Below are positions 37,633-47,116 of a stretch of DNA of 64,000 nucleotides, one piece after another. This stretch comes from Rhodospirillales bacterium (lineage in GTDB: Bacteria > Pseudomonadota > Alphaproteobacteria > SP197): contig JACONG010000010.1 in NCBI GenBank assembly GCA_014323865.1, positions 1 to 64,000 of the forward strand, written 5' to 3'. Made by a program: the position numbers and the translations under genes. The notes below the pieces were generated by a model. That model made no database searches. It was not told the origin of the DNA and worked only from the letters and a program-made list of their open reading frames with translations. Position 1 is the first letter of the stretch, and each line of letters starts with the position of its first letter.

Positions 37633-38232
37633 ATGACGGCCATGACATTAACCATCGGCGACATCCGGATTGAGGAGTCCTGCGATGTCGTCGGTGCACC
37701 CCATGAGGACTTCCCCGACGCCGCCCCGGAAGCCATAGAGCCCTACCTGGTAATGGCTGATGCCGGCAGCGATCGACCCCCGGCGACGGGCGGTTGCATC
37801 ATGCCTGTGCGGAGTTCTCTCGTGAATAGGTGCTACCACACCCTACTCCTGAACATTTGGGTTGGCAACCACAAGAACCATCCCGGCATGCCGATATGGG
37901 GCCAGCGCACCGACTATCGTCAGCTGGACGACATGGCCGCCGTGGGCGTCGGGCCCGAGGACGTCGATTTCGTGCTCTGCAGCCACCTTTATCTCGACCA
38001 CGCGGGCTGGAACACGAGGCAGGAGGATGGCCGTTGGGTCTTGACCTTCCCCAACGCGTGTTACCTCTTCAACAAGGATGACCTCGGCTTCCGCCGATTC
38101 CTCGAGTCGGTCGCTGACACGGACATCCTGATGATGATGATGCACTTCCCGGCTCCGTCGGTTGAGCATGTCTTCTCCAGGGGCAACGGCTTCGGCTTCC
38201 GCTACGACGGTTGCGACATGGTGCACGGTTAG
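37633..38232 (+). pseudogene. Metallo-beta-lactamase-fold protein with internal deletion
   Basis: ATG 37633 opens MTAMTLTIGDIRIEESCDVV. The protein has the N-terminal MBL region through CSHLYLDHAGWN and then jumps from NKDDLGFRRF to LESVADTDILMMMMHFPAPS and GNGFGFRYD, the family's C-terminal end. About 90-100 residues, including the HTPGH-like and GD metal ligands, are missing in frame. The first metal motif is also changed: HxHxDH reads HLYLDH, with Tyr for the second His. Open reading frame retained but almost certainly not a hydrolase. Confidence 0.65.
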
Positions 38233-38242
38233 GAGTTCCGGC

Positions 38243-38767
38243 ATGACTATTCTAAAGATCGCCCGCATGGGGCATCCCGTGTTGCATCGGCGGGCCGATG
38301 AAGTGCCCGATCCGACCGCGCCGCCAATACGTAAGCTGGTCATGGACATGATCGAGACTATGCACGACGCCGAGGGCAGGGGTCTTGCTGCCCCGCAGGT
38401 CCACGTGCCGTTGCGCGGCGTTGTCTTCATCACACCGGAGGCTTCCGAACACGAAGGGGTGACAGTACTGGTCAACCCGACGCTGGAACTTCTCAGCGAG
38501 GAGCGTATCGAGGGATGGGAAGGCTGCCTGTCGGTGCCTGGCCTCCAGGGCGTCGTGCCGCGTTCGCCCAAGGTGCGTTACACCGGAACGACAACCGACG
38601 GCACGTTCATCGACCGCACGGTCGACGGTTTGCACGCTGTCGTCGTGCAGCACGAATTCGATCATCTCGACGGCATTCTCTATCCCCAGAGGATGACCGA
38701 TATGAAAAAGCTGATTTTTGTGTCCGAGGCCCGGTGGTTCCGTTCGTCCGAAGAGGAGGGCGCATGA
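38243..38767 (+). CDS. def: Peptide deformylase
   Basis: Removes the N-formyl group from nascent proteins. 174 residues from ATG 38243 (MTILKIARMGHPVLHRRADE). All three active-site motifs are present: GRGLAAPQ (about 45-52), EGCLS (residues 93-97, Cys95 metal ligand) and HEFDH (137-141). Sits ahead of the COQ9 gene with a four-base overlap; no fmt follows. Confidence 0.93.
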   Translation: MTILKIARMGHPVLHRRADEVPDPTAPPIRKLVMDMIETMHDAEGRGLAAPQVHVPLRGVVFITPEASEHEGVTVLVNPTLELLSEERIEGWEGCLSVPGLQGVVPRSPKVRYTGTTTDGTFIDRTVDGLHAVVVQHEFDHLDGILYPQRMTDMKKLIFVSEARWFRSSEEEGA

Positions 38768-39453
38768 GCGCGACACCTCAACGCGGTACCGAACGGCGCG
38801 CCCTGCTGGCCGCCACCCTGCCGCACGTATCGTTCGACGGCTGGACCCTGACCGCGATGCGGGCCGGTGCCGAGGATTGCGACATGCCGCTTGCCGATGT
38901 CAGGCGGCTGTTTCCGGGCGGGCCCGACGAAGTTATCGCGTTTTTCGTCGCCGAAGCCGATCGGCTGATGGAAGACGAACTGACCAAGCGCGGTCTCGGG
39001 AACATGCGTATTCGCGACCGGATCGCGACGGCAGTTCGCGTCAGGCTTGAGCAGAACGCGGTTCACAAGGACGCGATCCGAAAGGCGCTCGCGATCCAGG
39101 CGCTACCGCACAACGGTCCTGGCGGCCTGCGGGCGCTCTACCGGACGGTCGACACGATGTGGCATGCCGCGGGCGACACCGCGACGGACTACAACTTCTA
39201 CACCAAGCGCATGCTGCTTTCGGGCGTCTACATGTCGACGCTGATGTTTTGGCTTTCGGACACCAGCGAGGACGACGAGGCGACATGGGGCTTCCTCGAT
39301 CGGCGCATCGACAACGTCATGCAAATCCAGAAGGCCAAGGGCCGCATGGAACGATGGCTGCCGAACCCGGACGACCTTGTCGGGCGGCTCGTGCGCTACC
39401 GCTCTCAGCCGTTCTCGGTCTTCAGCTGTCTGTCTTCGGATACAGCCGGGTGA
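38764..39453 (+). CDS. COQ9 family protein (ubiquinone biosynthesis)
   Basis: 229 residues from ATG 38764. COQ9 proteins are TetR-fold lipid-binding proteins that present intermediates to COQ7. Family blocks: RRALLAATLPHVSFDGWTLT, MPLADVRRLFPGGPDEVIAF, AAGDTATDYNFYTKRMLLSG (the conserved lipid-binding helix) and YSST-like VYMSTLMFWLSDTSEDDEAT. The gene overlaps the convergent purK by 32 bp at the 3' ends. Confidence 0.9.
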   Translation: MSATPQRGTERRALLAATLPHVSFDGWTLTAMRAGAEDCDMPLADVRRLFPGGPDEVIAFFVAEADRLMEDELTKRGLGNMRIRDRIATAVRVRLEQNAVHKDAIRKALAIQALPHNGPGGLRALYRTVDTMWHAAGDTATDYNFYTKRMLLSGVYMSTLMFWLSDTSEDDEATWGFLDRRIDNVMQIQKAKGRMERWLPNPDDLVGRLVRYRSQPFSVFSCLSSDTAG

Positions 39454-40513
39454 CGTGACCCATCTTGCGGCTGGGCCGTGCTTCAGCCTTGCCGTAGAGG
39501 TGGAGCTTGGCGTTGGGCGCGGCGATCATGGCCTGCCAGTCGTCGATGTCATTATGCAGAAGATTGATCATGATCGCATCTCTGTGGCGCGACGGATCGC
39601 CCAGCGGGAGGCCTGCAACGGCCCGGATGAACTGCTCGAACTGACTGCTGATGCAGGCATCGATGGTCCAATGCCCCGAATTATGGGGTCGCGCCGCGAG
39701 TTCATTGACCAGCAACGTGTCGTCGCGCGTCACGAACAGCTCGACGGCCAGAAGACCCGCCATGTCGAATGACTCCACGAGCCTGACGGCGATCGACCGC
39801 GCCTGATCCGCCAGCGCCCGGGAGATCGGAGCGGGCGCGTGGGTTTTGGCGAGGATGTGGTTGCGGTGAACGTTCTCGACCACGTCGAAACAGGCCGTCG
39901 CACCATCGGGGCCCCGCGCGACGATGGCCGAAACCTCTCGATCGAAATCAACGAAGCCCTCGAGGATGCCTTCGGCGTCGCCCATCGCCTGCCATGCCGT
40001 CTCGGCATCGTCATCGGCGCCGATCATGACCTGGCCTTTGCCGTCGTACCCCATGCGTGTGGTCTTCAGCACGGCCGGCCGGCCTAATGCTGCAAGCGCC
40101 GCCCCAAGCTCGTTCGCCGAGGTGACGCGCCTGTAGGGGGCCGTGCCGATTCCCAGTGCGTTGATGAAGTCCTTCTCGGTCACGCGGTGTTGTGTCGTCT
40201 CCAAGCAACGCCAGTGCGGTCGGACCGGCGTGATGGCCCCCATGCGCGCAAAGCTCTCGGTCGGCAGGTTCTCGAATTCGTAGGTGATAACGTCGACCGC
40301 GGCCGCGAAGCTGTCGAGCGCCGCGAGGTCGTCATAGGACGCAACGGTCGCGGCCGCACTCACCTGGGCCGCCGGACTGTCATCTTCCGGACAGAGGATA
40401 TGGCATCGGTATCCCATCGCAGCGGCACTGAGCGCCGCCATGCGACCTAGCTGGCCACCACCGACGATTCCGATCGTTCCGCCCGGCGGGACGATTCTCA
40501 GATCATCCTGCAT
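39422..40513 (-). CDS. purK: 5-(carboxyamino)imidazole ribonucleotide synthase
   Basis: ATP-grasp enzyme that carboxylates AIR in purine synthesis. 363 residues from ATG 40513; N-terminal IGIVGGGQLGRMAALSAAAM, ATP-grasp LKTTRMGYDGKGQVMI, and NELAARPHNSGHWTIDACIS near the C-terminus. Four bases downstream of purE, the standard purEK pair. Confidence 0.95.
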   Translation of the reverse strand: MQDDLRIVPPGGTIGIVGGGQLGRMAALSAAAMGYRCHILCPEDDSPAAQVSAAATVASYDDLAALDSFAAAVDVITYEFENLPTESFARMGAITPVRPHWRCLETTQHRVTEKDFINALGIGTAPYRRVTSANELGAALAALGRPAVLKTTRMGYDGKGQVMIGADDDAETAWQAMGDAEGILEGFVDFDREVSAIVARGPDGATACFDVVENVHRNHILAKTHAPAPISRALADQARSIAVRLVESFDMAGLLAVELFVTRDDTLLVNELAARPHNSGHWTIDACISSQFEQFIRAVAGLPLGDPSRHRDAIMINLLHNDIDDWQAMIAAPNAKLHLYGKAEARPSRKMGHVTRLYPKTDS

Positions 40514-40517
40514 CACG

Positions 40518-41009
40518 TCAAGCTGTGTCGGTCGGAGCGTCGGCCACCGCCGCGGTCTGGCATGCGCGATAATCGTCGACCGCTTGCGCCACGTCGGCGT
40601 TGTCGTTTCCGACGATCGCCGCGGCCAGAAGTGCGGCGTTGACCGCGCCGGCACGGCCGATGGCAAGGGTGCCGACGGGAATGCCGGCCGGCATCTGAAC
40701 GATGGAGAGCAGGCTGTCCATGCCGCTGAGCGCCTTGCTTTCGACGGGAACGCCCAAGACCGGCACCGGAGTCTTGGCTGCGGCCATGCCGGGCAGGTGG
40801 GCCGCGCCGCCGGCCCCGGCGATGATCGCCTTCAGGCCACGCCCGCGTGCCGTCTCGGCATACGCAAAAAGGCGATCAGGCGTACGATGGGCCGAGACGA
40901 TCTTAACCTCGTGATCGACCCCCAAGGTTGCCAAGGTCTCGGCGGCGTGCTGCATGGTCTCCCAGTCTGACTGACTGCCCATGATGATGCCGACGACCGG
41001 TTCGGCCAT
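40518..41009 (-). CDS. purE: N5-carboxyaminoimidazole ribonucleotide mutase
   Basis: 163 residues from ATG 41009 ([20 protein letters not shown]), the family start with the SDW phosphate-binding motif; [20 protein letters not shown] and [20 protein letters not shown] are also conserved. The intergenic 41010-41178 separates it from the divergent diguanylate cyclase gene. Confidence 0.96.
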   Translation of the reverse strand: MAEPVVGIIMGSQSDWETMQHAAETLATLGVDHEVKIVSAHRTPDRLFAYAETARGRGLKAIIAGAGGAAHLPGMAAAKTPVPVLGVPVESKALSGMDSLLSIVQMPAGIPVGTLAIGRAGAVNAALLAAAIVGNDNADVAQAVDDYRACQTAAVADAPTDTA

Positions 41010-41178
41010 GCTGATCTCCGTTCCGCGAAAAAGGGCTGTTATCCTGATTGTTGTGTCGTTCATGCACAAGCACCGAAGCGGTGTCTCATCATTATGTCAC
41101 GCATGGCACACGACTTGCTTGCTAGTATGGCGTTCGCCGCCCGTGCACGGCAGGTGCCTCGCGCCTGGACGTTGATGT

Positions 41179-41919
41179 GTGGGCAAGCGGAGACAGAAGC
41201 GCGTGACCCAGGTGGATTACACAGGAAAGAACCCGGACGTCAGCGATCTGGCATCGATCGGTGACTTGGAACCCGGCGATGCGGTGTCGCGGGCGGTCGG
41301 CGTATCGCCGGACGATATGTCGCCCAAGGTTCGCTCAGCCATGATCAAACTCCTCGACGAACTCGAGCGTCTCCGCATGGAACTCGGCGAGACACGCTCG
41401 CGCATCAAGTATCTTGAGCGTCTTATCGATCAGGATTCTCTCGCTCCAGTTGTAAATCGCAGGGCTTTCATGTGTGAGCTTGGCCGGGCGATCGCATATT
41501 CCGCGCGACACGGCATTCCGAGTGCTGTGGTCTACTTCGACCTCAACAAGATGAAGCATATCAACGACCACTATGGTCACGCCCTAGGCGATGCGGCGCT
41601 GTTGCACGTGGCGAACACGCTGCTCAAGCGGGTCCGCAACTCGGATCTCGTCGGTCGCCTGGGTGGAGACGAATTCGGACTGATCATGCCGAACTCCGAC
41701 GAGACCGGCGCGATGCGGAAGTCGCAGAAACTCGTCGATGAGATCAGCACCACGCCGATCTCGGCCGAAAGACACCCGCTCCTGATCGACGGTTCGCCGA
41801 TCTTCGTCTCGGTTTCGTTTGGTGTGCACAGCTTTGTCGCCGGCGACGACGCCACCAGCGCACTGGCCAAGGCTGACAAGGCGATGTATGTGCAGAAGCT
41901 CAGGGGCGCGGCCGCTTAG
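41179..41919 (+). CDS. Diguanylate cyclase (GGDEF domain)
   Basis: 246 residues from GTG 41179. The C-terminal GGDEF domain carries the intact signature GGDEF at residues 162-166 and the RxxD product-inhibition site RNSD just upstream (RNSDLVGRLGGDEF), plus the DLNKMKHINDHYGHALGD block. The N-terminal ~80 residues hold a short predicted coiled coil (IKLLDELERLRMELGETRSR) and no recognised sensor or membrane segment, so the enzyme is probably cytoplasmic and possibly dimerised through the helix. Confidence 0.9.
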   Translation: MGKRRQKRVTQVDYTGKNPDVSDLASIGDLEPGDAVSRAVGVSPDDMSPKVRSAMIKLLDELERLRMELGETRSRIKYLERLIDQDSLAPVVNRRAFMCELGRAIAYSARHGIPSAVVYFDLNKMKHINDHYGHALGDAALLHVANTLLKRVRNSDLVGRLGGDEFGLIMPNSDETGAMRKSQKLVDEISTTPISAERHPLLIDGSPIFVSVSFGVHSFVAGDDATSALAKADKAMYVQKLRGAAA

Positions 41920-42039
41920 GCCTTCCCTGCACCGGTTGCCATTTCCTTCGGCGCTGCTGATACTTCCTCCTTACTTAAAGACACGCTGCCGTCCGGTTCC
42001 GGGGGACCGCCGCTTACAGCGTGATCCGGAGTTTCCGAA

Positions 42040-42582
42040 ATGAGTGCTTTCTGGACCTACACCATGGGCGTCTATGGCCGTGATGGCGTGCAGCCGTCGG
42101 TCATCCATCTGCAGGATGCGCGCGACGCCGACGTCAACCTTCTGCTCTATGCCATGTGGACCGCAAATCTTGGTCTACCCGCCTTCGACAGCACCCATGT
42201 CGCGTTCCTGGCATCCCGTGTCCGCGCCTGGCGCGAGGCTGCAATCGAGCCGTTGCGCGCGGTGCGAACCGGCATGCGGGACGGGGTCGTCCACGTGCCC
42301 GAAGACGAGGCGGAAGGTTTGCGCAAGCAGATCCTGAAGCTTGAAATCGAGGCTGAACGGATCGAACAGCTGATCATCGAGAGTGCGAACAGCGAGGCCA
42401 AGGGCAAGGAGTCGGGTGAGCCGGACCCGTCGGTGGTCGCCGAGAACCTGGCTGCCGTAATGGCTCTCTCCGATGGTGAGAACGACGAGGCCGATCTGGC
42501 CTCGATGCGCGCCTTGGTTGAAGCTGCCTGCCAGGAGGCCGGCAGTACCGCGGTCGATGCGGCGATGTCGCTTATATCGTAA
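42040..42582 (+). CDS. TIGR02444 family protein
   Basis: 180 residues. The pattern SAFWTYTMGVYGRDGVQPSV, LYAMWTANLGLPAF and VRAWREAAIEPLRAVRTGMR matches TIGR02444 (DUF2390), a proteobacterial family of unknown function found near cell-cycle and envelope genes. A charged helical stretch occupies residues ~95-135 (EDEAEGLRKQILKLEIEAER). Its last 11 bp overlap the convergent ubiX. Confidence 0.75.
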   Translation: MSAFWTYTMGVYGRDGVQPSVIHLQDARDADVNLLLYAMWTANLGLPAFDSTHVAFLASRVRAWREAAIEPLRAVRTGMRDGVVHVPEDEAEGLRKQILKLEIEAERIEQLIIESANSEAKGKESGEPDPSVVAENLAAVMALSDGENDEADLASMRALVEAACQEAGSTAVDAAMSLIS

Positions 42583-43180
42583 CGGTTCCTTTGCCGCCTT
42601 TCCGATTCTGACGCAGACTGTCCCATCTTCGGACAAGGGGGTTCTCTATCTGGAACAGGTCGAGCCAGCGGCCGACTGTTTGATTGACCAGATCATCCAC
42701 AGAATCCGGCCTGGCATAGAAGGCCGGGACCGGCGGTGCCACGATGGCGCCCATCTCCGAGACTGCCACCATGCTCCTGAGGTGCCCGGTGTGAATCGGC
42801 GTCTCGCGCAGGCCCAGCACCAAGCGGCGCCGTTCCTTCAGGACCACATCAGCGGCGCGCGTCAGAAGGGTCGACGTCACGCCCGTCGCGATCTCCGACA
42901 ACGACTTCACCGAGCACGGCGCGACGATCATGCCCACGGTGCGGAACGAGCCGCTCGAGATCGCAGCGCCCATGTCGCCCGCGGGATGCACCACGTCGGC
43001 GAGCTTGTGGACGGTGACGACCTTCATGTCGGTCTCGTAGGCCAGTGTGACCTCGGCGGTCTTGGTCATCACGAGGTGACTTTCGACCTCGGTGTTCGCG
43101 AGCGCCTCCAGCAGGCGTACGCCGAGGATCACGCCCGAGGCGCCACTGATCCCCACGATGATTCGATCGGGGCTCGCCAT
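42572..43180 (-). CDS. ubiX: Flavin prenyltransferase
   Basis: Makes prenylated FMN for UbiD-type decarboxylases in ubiquinone synthesis. 202 residues; IIVGISGASGVILGVRLLEA (flavin-binding Rossmann loop), SSGSFRTVGMIVAPCSVKSL and LVLGLRETPIHTGHLRSM are diagnostic. No ubiD is present in the window. Confidence 0.93.
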   Translation of the reverse strand: MASPDRIIVGISGASGVILGVRLLEALANTEVESHLVMTKTAEVTLAYETDMKVVTVHKLADVVHPAGDMGAAISSGSFRTVGMIVAPCSVKSLSEIATGVTSTLLTRAADVVLKERRRLVLGLRETPIHTGHLRSMVAVSEMGAIVAPPVPAFYARPDSVDDLVNQTVGRWLDLFQIENPLVRRWDSLRQNRKGGKGTVTI

Positions 43181-43292
43181 ACCGACGTCACCTCCCTATA
43201 GTGAAGTTCCGAGCTGGGCATTCGCCGGCGTGAAGCTGACGGATCGCCATGAAGCGCCCGGTTCGCGGACGGACCTTAATCCGGAGGCGTTT

Positions 43293-43469
43293 ATGAGCAA
43301 AACCGTTGATTTGCACGGCCTTGAGGCGCGTCACGCCGCTCTCGAGAGCGAAATCGAGACCGAGGCCAACCGGCCGCTGCCCGATCAGGCGCTCCTCACC
43401 GAACTCAAGCGCGAAAAGCTGAAGATCAAGGAAGAGATCGCGCGCGCGTCAGGCGAACTCGCCGCCTGA
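43293..43469 (+). CDS. DUF465/YdcH family small protein
   Basis: 58 residues from ATG 43293, behind GGAGG at 43282-43286. Helical-hairpin pattern: DLHGLEARHAALESEIETEA and LTELKREKLKIKEEIARASG. Function unknown; common single-copy or multi-copy small protein in alphaproteobacteria. Confidence 0.85.
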   Translation: MSKTVDLHGLEARHAALESEIETEANRPLPDQALLTELKREKLKIKEEIARASGELAA

Positions 43470-43473
43470 CCCC

Positions 43474-43491
43474 TGGCCGCCTCAGCGGCCA
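43474..43491. terminator. Hairpin between convergent DUF465 and hldE genes
   Basis: TGGCCGC (43474-43480) pairs perfectly with GCGGCCA (43485-43491) around CTCA. The flanks are only weakly A/T-rich, so termination may need Rho, but the position immediately after both stops fits a shared terminator. Confidence 0.5.
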
Positions 43492-43514
43492 TAACATAAA
43501 CGGGAACTGACCCG

Positions 43515-44978
43515 TCACGTCGCCATACGGGCGACCATGGTGGTTGTGCTGTGACCGTCGGCAAGATCGGCAAGCAGAATCTTGCCGCCATAAGCCTGTA
43601 CTTCCTCAGCCCCGACGACTTGATCGATGGTGTAGTCGGCGCCCTTGACGAGTACATCCGGACGCAAGGCCTCAATCAGAGCCAGCGGCGTCTTCTCGTC
43701 GAACACCACCACCAGATCCACATCCGCCATTGAGGCCAGCACCTGGCCCCGTGACAGCTCATTCTGTACAGGCCGATCCGGGCCTTTCAGGCTGCGGACC
43801 GAACTGTCACTGTTGAGCCCGACCACCAGCCGGTCGCAGGTGTTGCGCGACTGGCGCAGCAGCGAGACATGGCCGGGGTGAAGAAGATCGAAGCAGCCGT
43901 TGGTGAAACCCACCGTCTTGCTCTGGTTCTGCCAGCGGCGGACCAGTTCCTCGGCACGGCCCGCCGAGACCAGCTTGTCCTCGTTGCTGGCAAAGGCGTG
44001 GCTGTGATTGGCACGATGGAGATCGTCGAGATCGACCACGGCCGTTCCGGTCTTGCCCACCACGACGCCGCCGGCGCGGTTGGCGAGCTGCGTCGCCGTC
44101 TCCGGCGACAGGCCTTGGCCCAAGGCCGCCGCAAAGACTGCCACCACGGTGTCGCCCGCGCCCGAAACGTCGAACACCTCGCGCGCCTCGGCCGCAAAGT
44201 GGCTGGCGCTGCCGTTGCGGTTGACCAGGGACATGCCGTCGGCGCTGCGTGTGACGAGCAGGAATTCGCAATCGGTGTCGGCGATCACCCGGCCGCCCGC
44301 GGCGATGACCTCGTCGTCGGTCTCGGCCATCATTCGGGCGGCCTGCGAGAGTTCGTTGCGGTTTGGCGTCAACACGGTCACGCCGCGATAGCGCGAGAAA
44401 TCCTGACTCTTCGGATCAACCACCACCGGCACCTCGGCGTCGCGCGCCGCCCCTATGACCGCTTCGATCACATCGTCGGTCAGCACGCCCTTGGCGTAGT
44501 CCGACAGGACCAGGGCATTGATGCCGTCGAGCCCGTTGGCGACGATGTCGATGATGCGCCCACGGGTCGCGTCGTCGACGGGACGCTGGGTCTCGCGGTC
44601 GGCGCGCAGGAGCTGCTGGCTGCCGGCGACGTAGCGAACCTTCGTGGTCGATCGCCGGCCCCGTTCGACGAGCAGATAGGGTTCGACCGATTCTTCTTCG
44701 GCGACCATGGCGATCAGGTCGCGACCAACCTGGTCGTCACCCACCACGGCGATGAAGCAGACCTCGGCACCCAGCGCGATCAGGTTGCGTACGACATTGC
44801 CGGCCCCACCCAGCATGGATTCTTCGGCACCGACACGGATCACCGGCACCGGCGCCTCGGGCGAAATGCGCTCGACCTCCCCATAAACGAAGCGGTCGAG
44901 CATCAGGTCGCCAATCACCATCACATTGGCACCGGGCAGCGATTGGATCGCGGAGGAGAGGTCGGCGGCTTCGGTCAT
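43515..44978 (-). CDS. hldE: Bifunctional heptose-7-phosphate kinase / heptose-1-phosphate adenylyltransferase
   Basis: Makes ADP-heptose for the LPS core. 487 residues from ATG 44978 (MTEAADLSSAIQSLPGANVM). The ribokinase-type domain has MLGGAGNVVRNLIALGAEV and the catalytic VFDVSGAGDTVVAVF; the nucleotidyltransferase domain starts at about VGFTNGCFDLLHPGHVSLLR with the HxGH motif. Presence indicates a heptose-containing LPS. Confidence 0.96.
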   Translation of the reverse strand: MTEAADLSSAIQSLPGANVMVIGDLMLDRFVYGEVERISPEAPVPVIRVGAEESMLGGAGNVVRNLIALGAEVCFIAVVGDDQVGRDLIAMVAEEESVEPYLLVERGRRSTTKVRYVAGSQQLLRADRETQRPVDDATRGRIIDIVANGLDGINALVLSDYAKGVLTDDVIEAVIGAARDAEVPVVVDPKSQDFSRYRGVTVLTPNRNELSQAARMMAETDDEVIAAGGRVIADTDCEFLLVTRSADGMSLVNRNGSASHFAAEAREVFDVSGAGDTVVAVFAAALGQGLSPETATQLANRAGGVVVGKTGTAVVDLDDLHRANHSHAFASNEDKLVSAGRAEELVRRWQNQSKTVGFTNGCFDLLHPGHVSLLRQSRNTCDRLVVGLNSDSSVRSLKGPDRPVQNELSRGQVLASMADVDLVVVFDEKTPLALIEALRPDVLVKGADYTIDQVVGAEEVQAYGGKILLADLADGHSTTTMVARMAT

Positions 44979-45106
44979 CGTCGTTTCATTGCGACACGGG
45001 CGCGCTGCATGCACCCCAAAACGGTGTTCGTCAACCGAACGGTTTGATTGTTCGCGAGCGACGGGGCATGGATGCACAATCGTCGTCCGAACGGGGGAGT
45101 ACAGCG

Positions 45107-47005
45107 ATGTCGCAGCGTTTCGAGGAGGTTTACAGGCAGTCGCTGGAGAATCCGGCGGGCTATTGGGGGGATCTGGCCGAGGCGATCGGCTGGACCAAGC
45201 GCTGGGACCGGGTGCTCGATGACGACAACCCGCCATTCTATCGCTGGTTTCCCGGCGCGGAGACAAACACCTGCTGGAACGCGGTCGACCGCCATGTCGA
45301 CAACGGTCGCGGCGACCAGCGTGCGCTGATCTGGGATAGCCCGATCGCCGGCGACAAGCGCATTCTGACCTTCAGCGAGCTCAAGAACGAGGTCGCGACC
45401 TTCGCCGGCGTGCTGCGCGATCATGGTGTCGAGAAGGGCGATCGGGTTCTGATCTACATGCCCGCCGTGCCCGAGGCCGTGATCGGCATGCTGGCTTGCG
45501 CGCGCCTCGGTGCGATCCATTCGGTGGTATTCGGCGGTTTCGCGGCGGCCGAGGTCGCCAAGCGGCTCGACGACGCCGGCCCGAAGGTGCTGCTAACGTC
45601 AACCTGTGGCCTCGAGCCCGGCCGCGTCATCCCCTACCTGCCGATCCTTGAGGAGGCCTACGAGATCGCCGGCCACACGCCCGACGCGACAATCGTTCTG
45701 GCGCGCGAACAGCAGGATGGCGAGCTCAAGCCAGGCCGCGATTTCGACTGGTATGACGAGATCGCCAAGGCGAGCACCGTCGACTGGGTGCCGGTCGCCG
45801 CGACCGACCCGCTCTACATTCTCTACACCTCGGGCACGACCGGTAAGCCCAAGGGCGTGGTGCGCGACAACGGCGGTCACGCAGTTGCCATGCACTGGAC
45901 GATGAAGGGGGTCTACGACCTCGATCCCGGTGATTGCTGGTGGGCAGCCTCCGACATCGGCTGGGTTGTCGGCCACAGCTACATCGTCTATGCCCCGCTG
46001 CTGCACGGCAACACGACGATCATGTTCGAGGGCAAACCTGTCGGCACACCCGATGCTGGTGTCTTCTGGCGCGTGATCGCCGAGCACGGCGTGAAGGCGC
46101 TGTTCACAGCGCCGACGGCCTTACGCGCGATCAAGAAGGAAGACCCCGAGGGCAAGTACATTGGCGAGTACGCCCTCTCGCGGTTCGTCACGCTGTTTCT
46201 CGCCGGCGAGCGCGCCGATCCCGACACCATCCAGTGGGCCGAGCGCATGCTCGACCGTCCGGTGATTGACCACTGGTGGCAGACCGAGACCGGCTGGGCC
46301 ATGGCCGCGAACTGCCTGGGCCTCGGCCGTTTCCCCGTGAAGTACGGCTCGCCCACCAAACCGACGCCGGGCTACAAGATCGACATCCTGGGCGCCGACG
46401 GCCATCCGGTGCCCGACGGCGAGATTGGCGCAATCTGCGTGAAGCTTCCGCTGCCGCCGAGTGGCCTGCCGACACTTTGGAACAACCCGCATGGTTACGT
46501 CGACGGCTACATGGCCGATTTCCCCGGCTACTACAAAACCGGTGACGCCGGCATGTTCGACGAGGACGGCTACATCTACATCATGAGCCGCACCGACGAC
46601 CTGATTAATGTCGCCGGCCATCGTCTCTCGACTGGTGGCATGGAGGAGGTGCTGTCGAAGCACCAGGATGTCGCCGAATGCGCCGTGATCGGAGTCGCCG
46701 ACCAGCTCAAGGGTCAGGTGCCGGTCGGCCTCATGGTGTTGAAGGTCGGCGTGAACCGCGAGCATGACGAGATCGTCAAGGAGGTTGTTCAGATGGTGCG
46801 CGACGAGATCGGCGCTGTTGCTAGCTTCCGCAAGGCCGCCGTTGTCGATCGTCTGCCCAAGACCCGCTCGGGCAAGATCCTCAGGAAGACCATGCGCCAG
46901 ATCGCCGACGGCGAGGATTTTCCCATACCCGCCACGATCGACGATCCCGCGATCCTCGACGAGATCGGCACGGCGCTGAAACCGTTGGGCTATCCGGGCA
47001 GCTAG
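45107..47005 (+). CDS. prpE: Propionyl-CoA synthetase (PrpE-type acyl-CoA synthetase)
   Basis: 632 residues from ATG 45107, behind GGGGGAG. AMP-binding motifs: YILYTSGTTGKPKGVVRDNG, WWQTETGWAMAANC, YKTGDAGMFDEDGYIYIMSR, and the acylatable Lys in PKTRSGKILRKTMRQIADGE. The N-terminal NPPFYRWFPGAETNTCWNAV is characteristic of PrpE rather than acetyl-CoA synthetase. Activates propionate; with the PrpD-family gene this hints at propionate metabolism, but the two are not linked. Confidence 0.88.
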   Translation: MSQRFEEVYRQSLENPAGYWGDLAEAIGWTKRWDRVLDDDNPPFYRWFPGAETNTCWNAVDRHVDNGRGDQRALIWDSPIAGDKRILTFSELKNEVATFAGVLRDHGVEKGDRVLIYMPAVPEAVIGMLACARLGAIHSVVFGGFAAAEVAKRLDDAGPKVLLTSTCGLEPGRVIPYLPILEEAYEIAGHTPDATIVLAREQQDGELKPGRDFDWYDEIAKASTVDWVPVAATDPLYILYTSGTTGKPKGVVRDNGGHAVAMHWTMKGVYDLDPGDCWWAASDIGWVVGHSYIVYAPLLHGNTTIMFEGKPVGTPDAGVFWRVIAEHGVKALFTAPTALRAIKKEDPEGKYIGEYALSRFVTLFLAGERADPDTIQWAERMLDRPVIDHWWQTETGWAMAANCLGLGRFPVKYGSPTKPTPGYKIDILGADGHPVPDGEIGAICVKLPLPPSGLPTLWNNPHGYVDGYMADFPGYYKTGDAGMFDEDGYIYIMSRTDDLINVAGHRLSTGGMEEVLSKHQDVAECAVIGVADQLKGQVPVGLMVLKVGVNREHDEIVKEVVQMVRDEIGAVASFRKAAVVDRLPKTRSGKILRKTMRQIADGEDFPIPATIDDPAILDEIGTALKPLGYPGS

Positions 47006-47013
47006 CTTCCGAT

Positions 47014-47116
47014 GTCATCACGGACAAGCTCCGGAAGAGTCGCCGATCCGGGATCCAGGTTCGCCACGCCTCTGCGCGAGGGGATCCCGACTCTCCTGCC
47101 GGTCAGCCGGGATGAC
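47014..47116. repeat. Intergenic inverted-repeat element
   Basis: Nested inverted arms: GTCATC (47014-47019) with GATGAC (47111-47116), AGAGTCG with CGACTCT, and GGGATCC with GGATCCC. The whole ~100-bp unit (ATCCCGG-rich) resembles short palindromic elements common between alphaproteobacterial genes and differs from the unit at 21031-21141. Confidence 0.55.
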
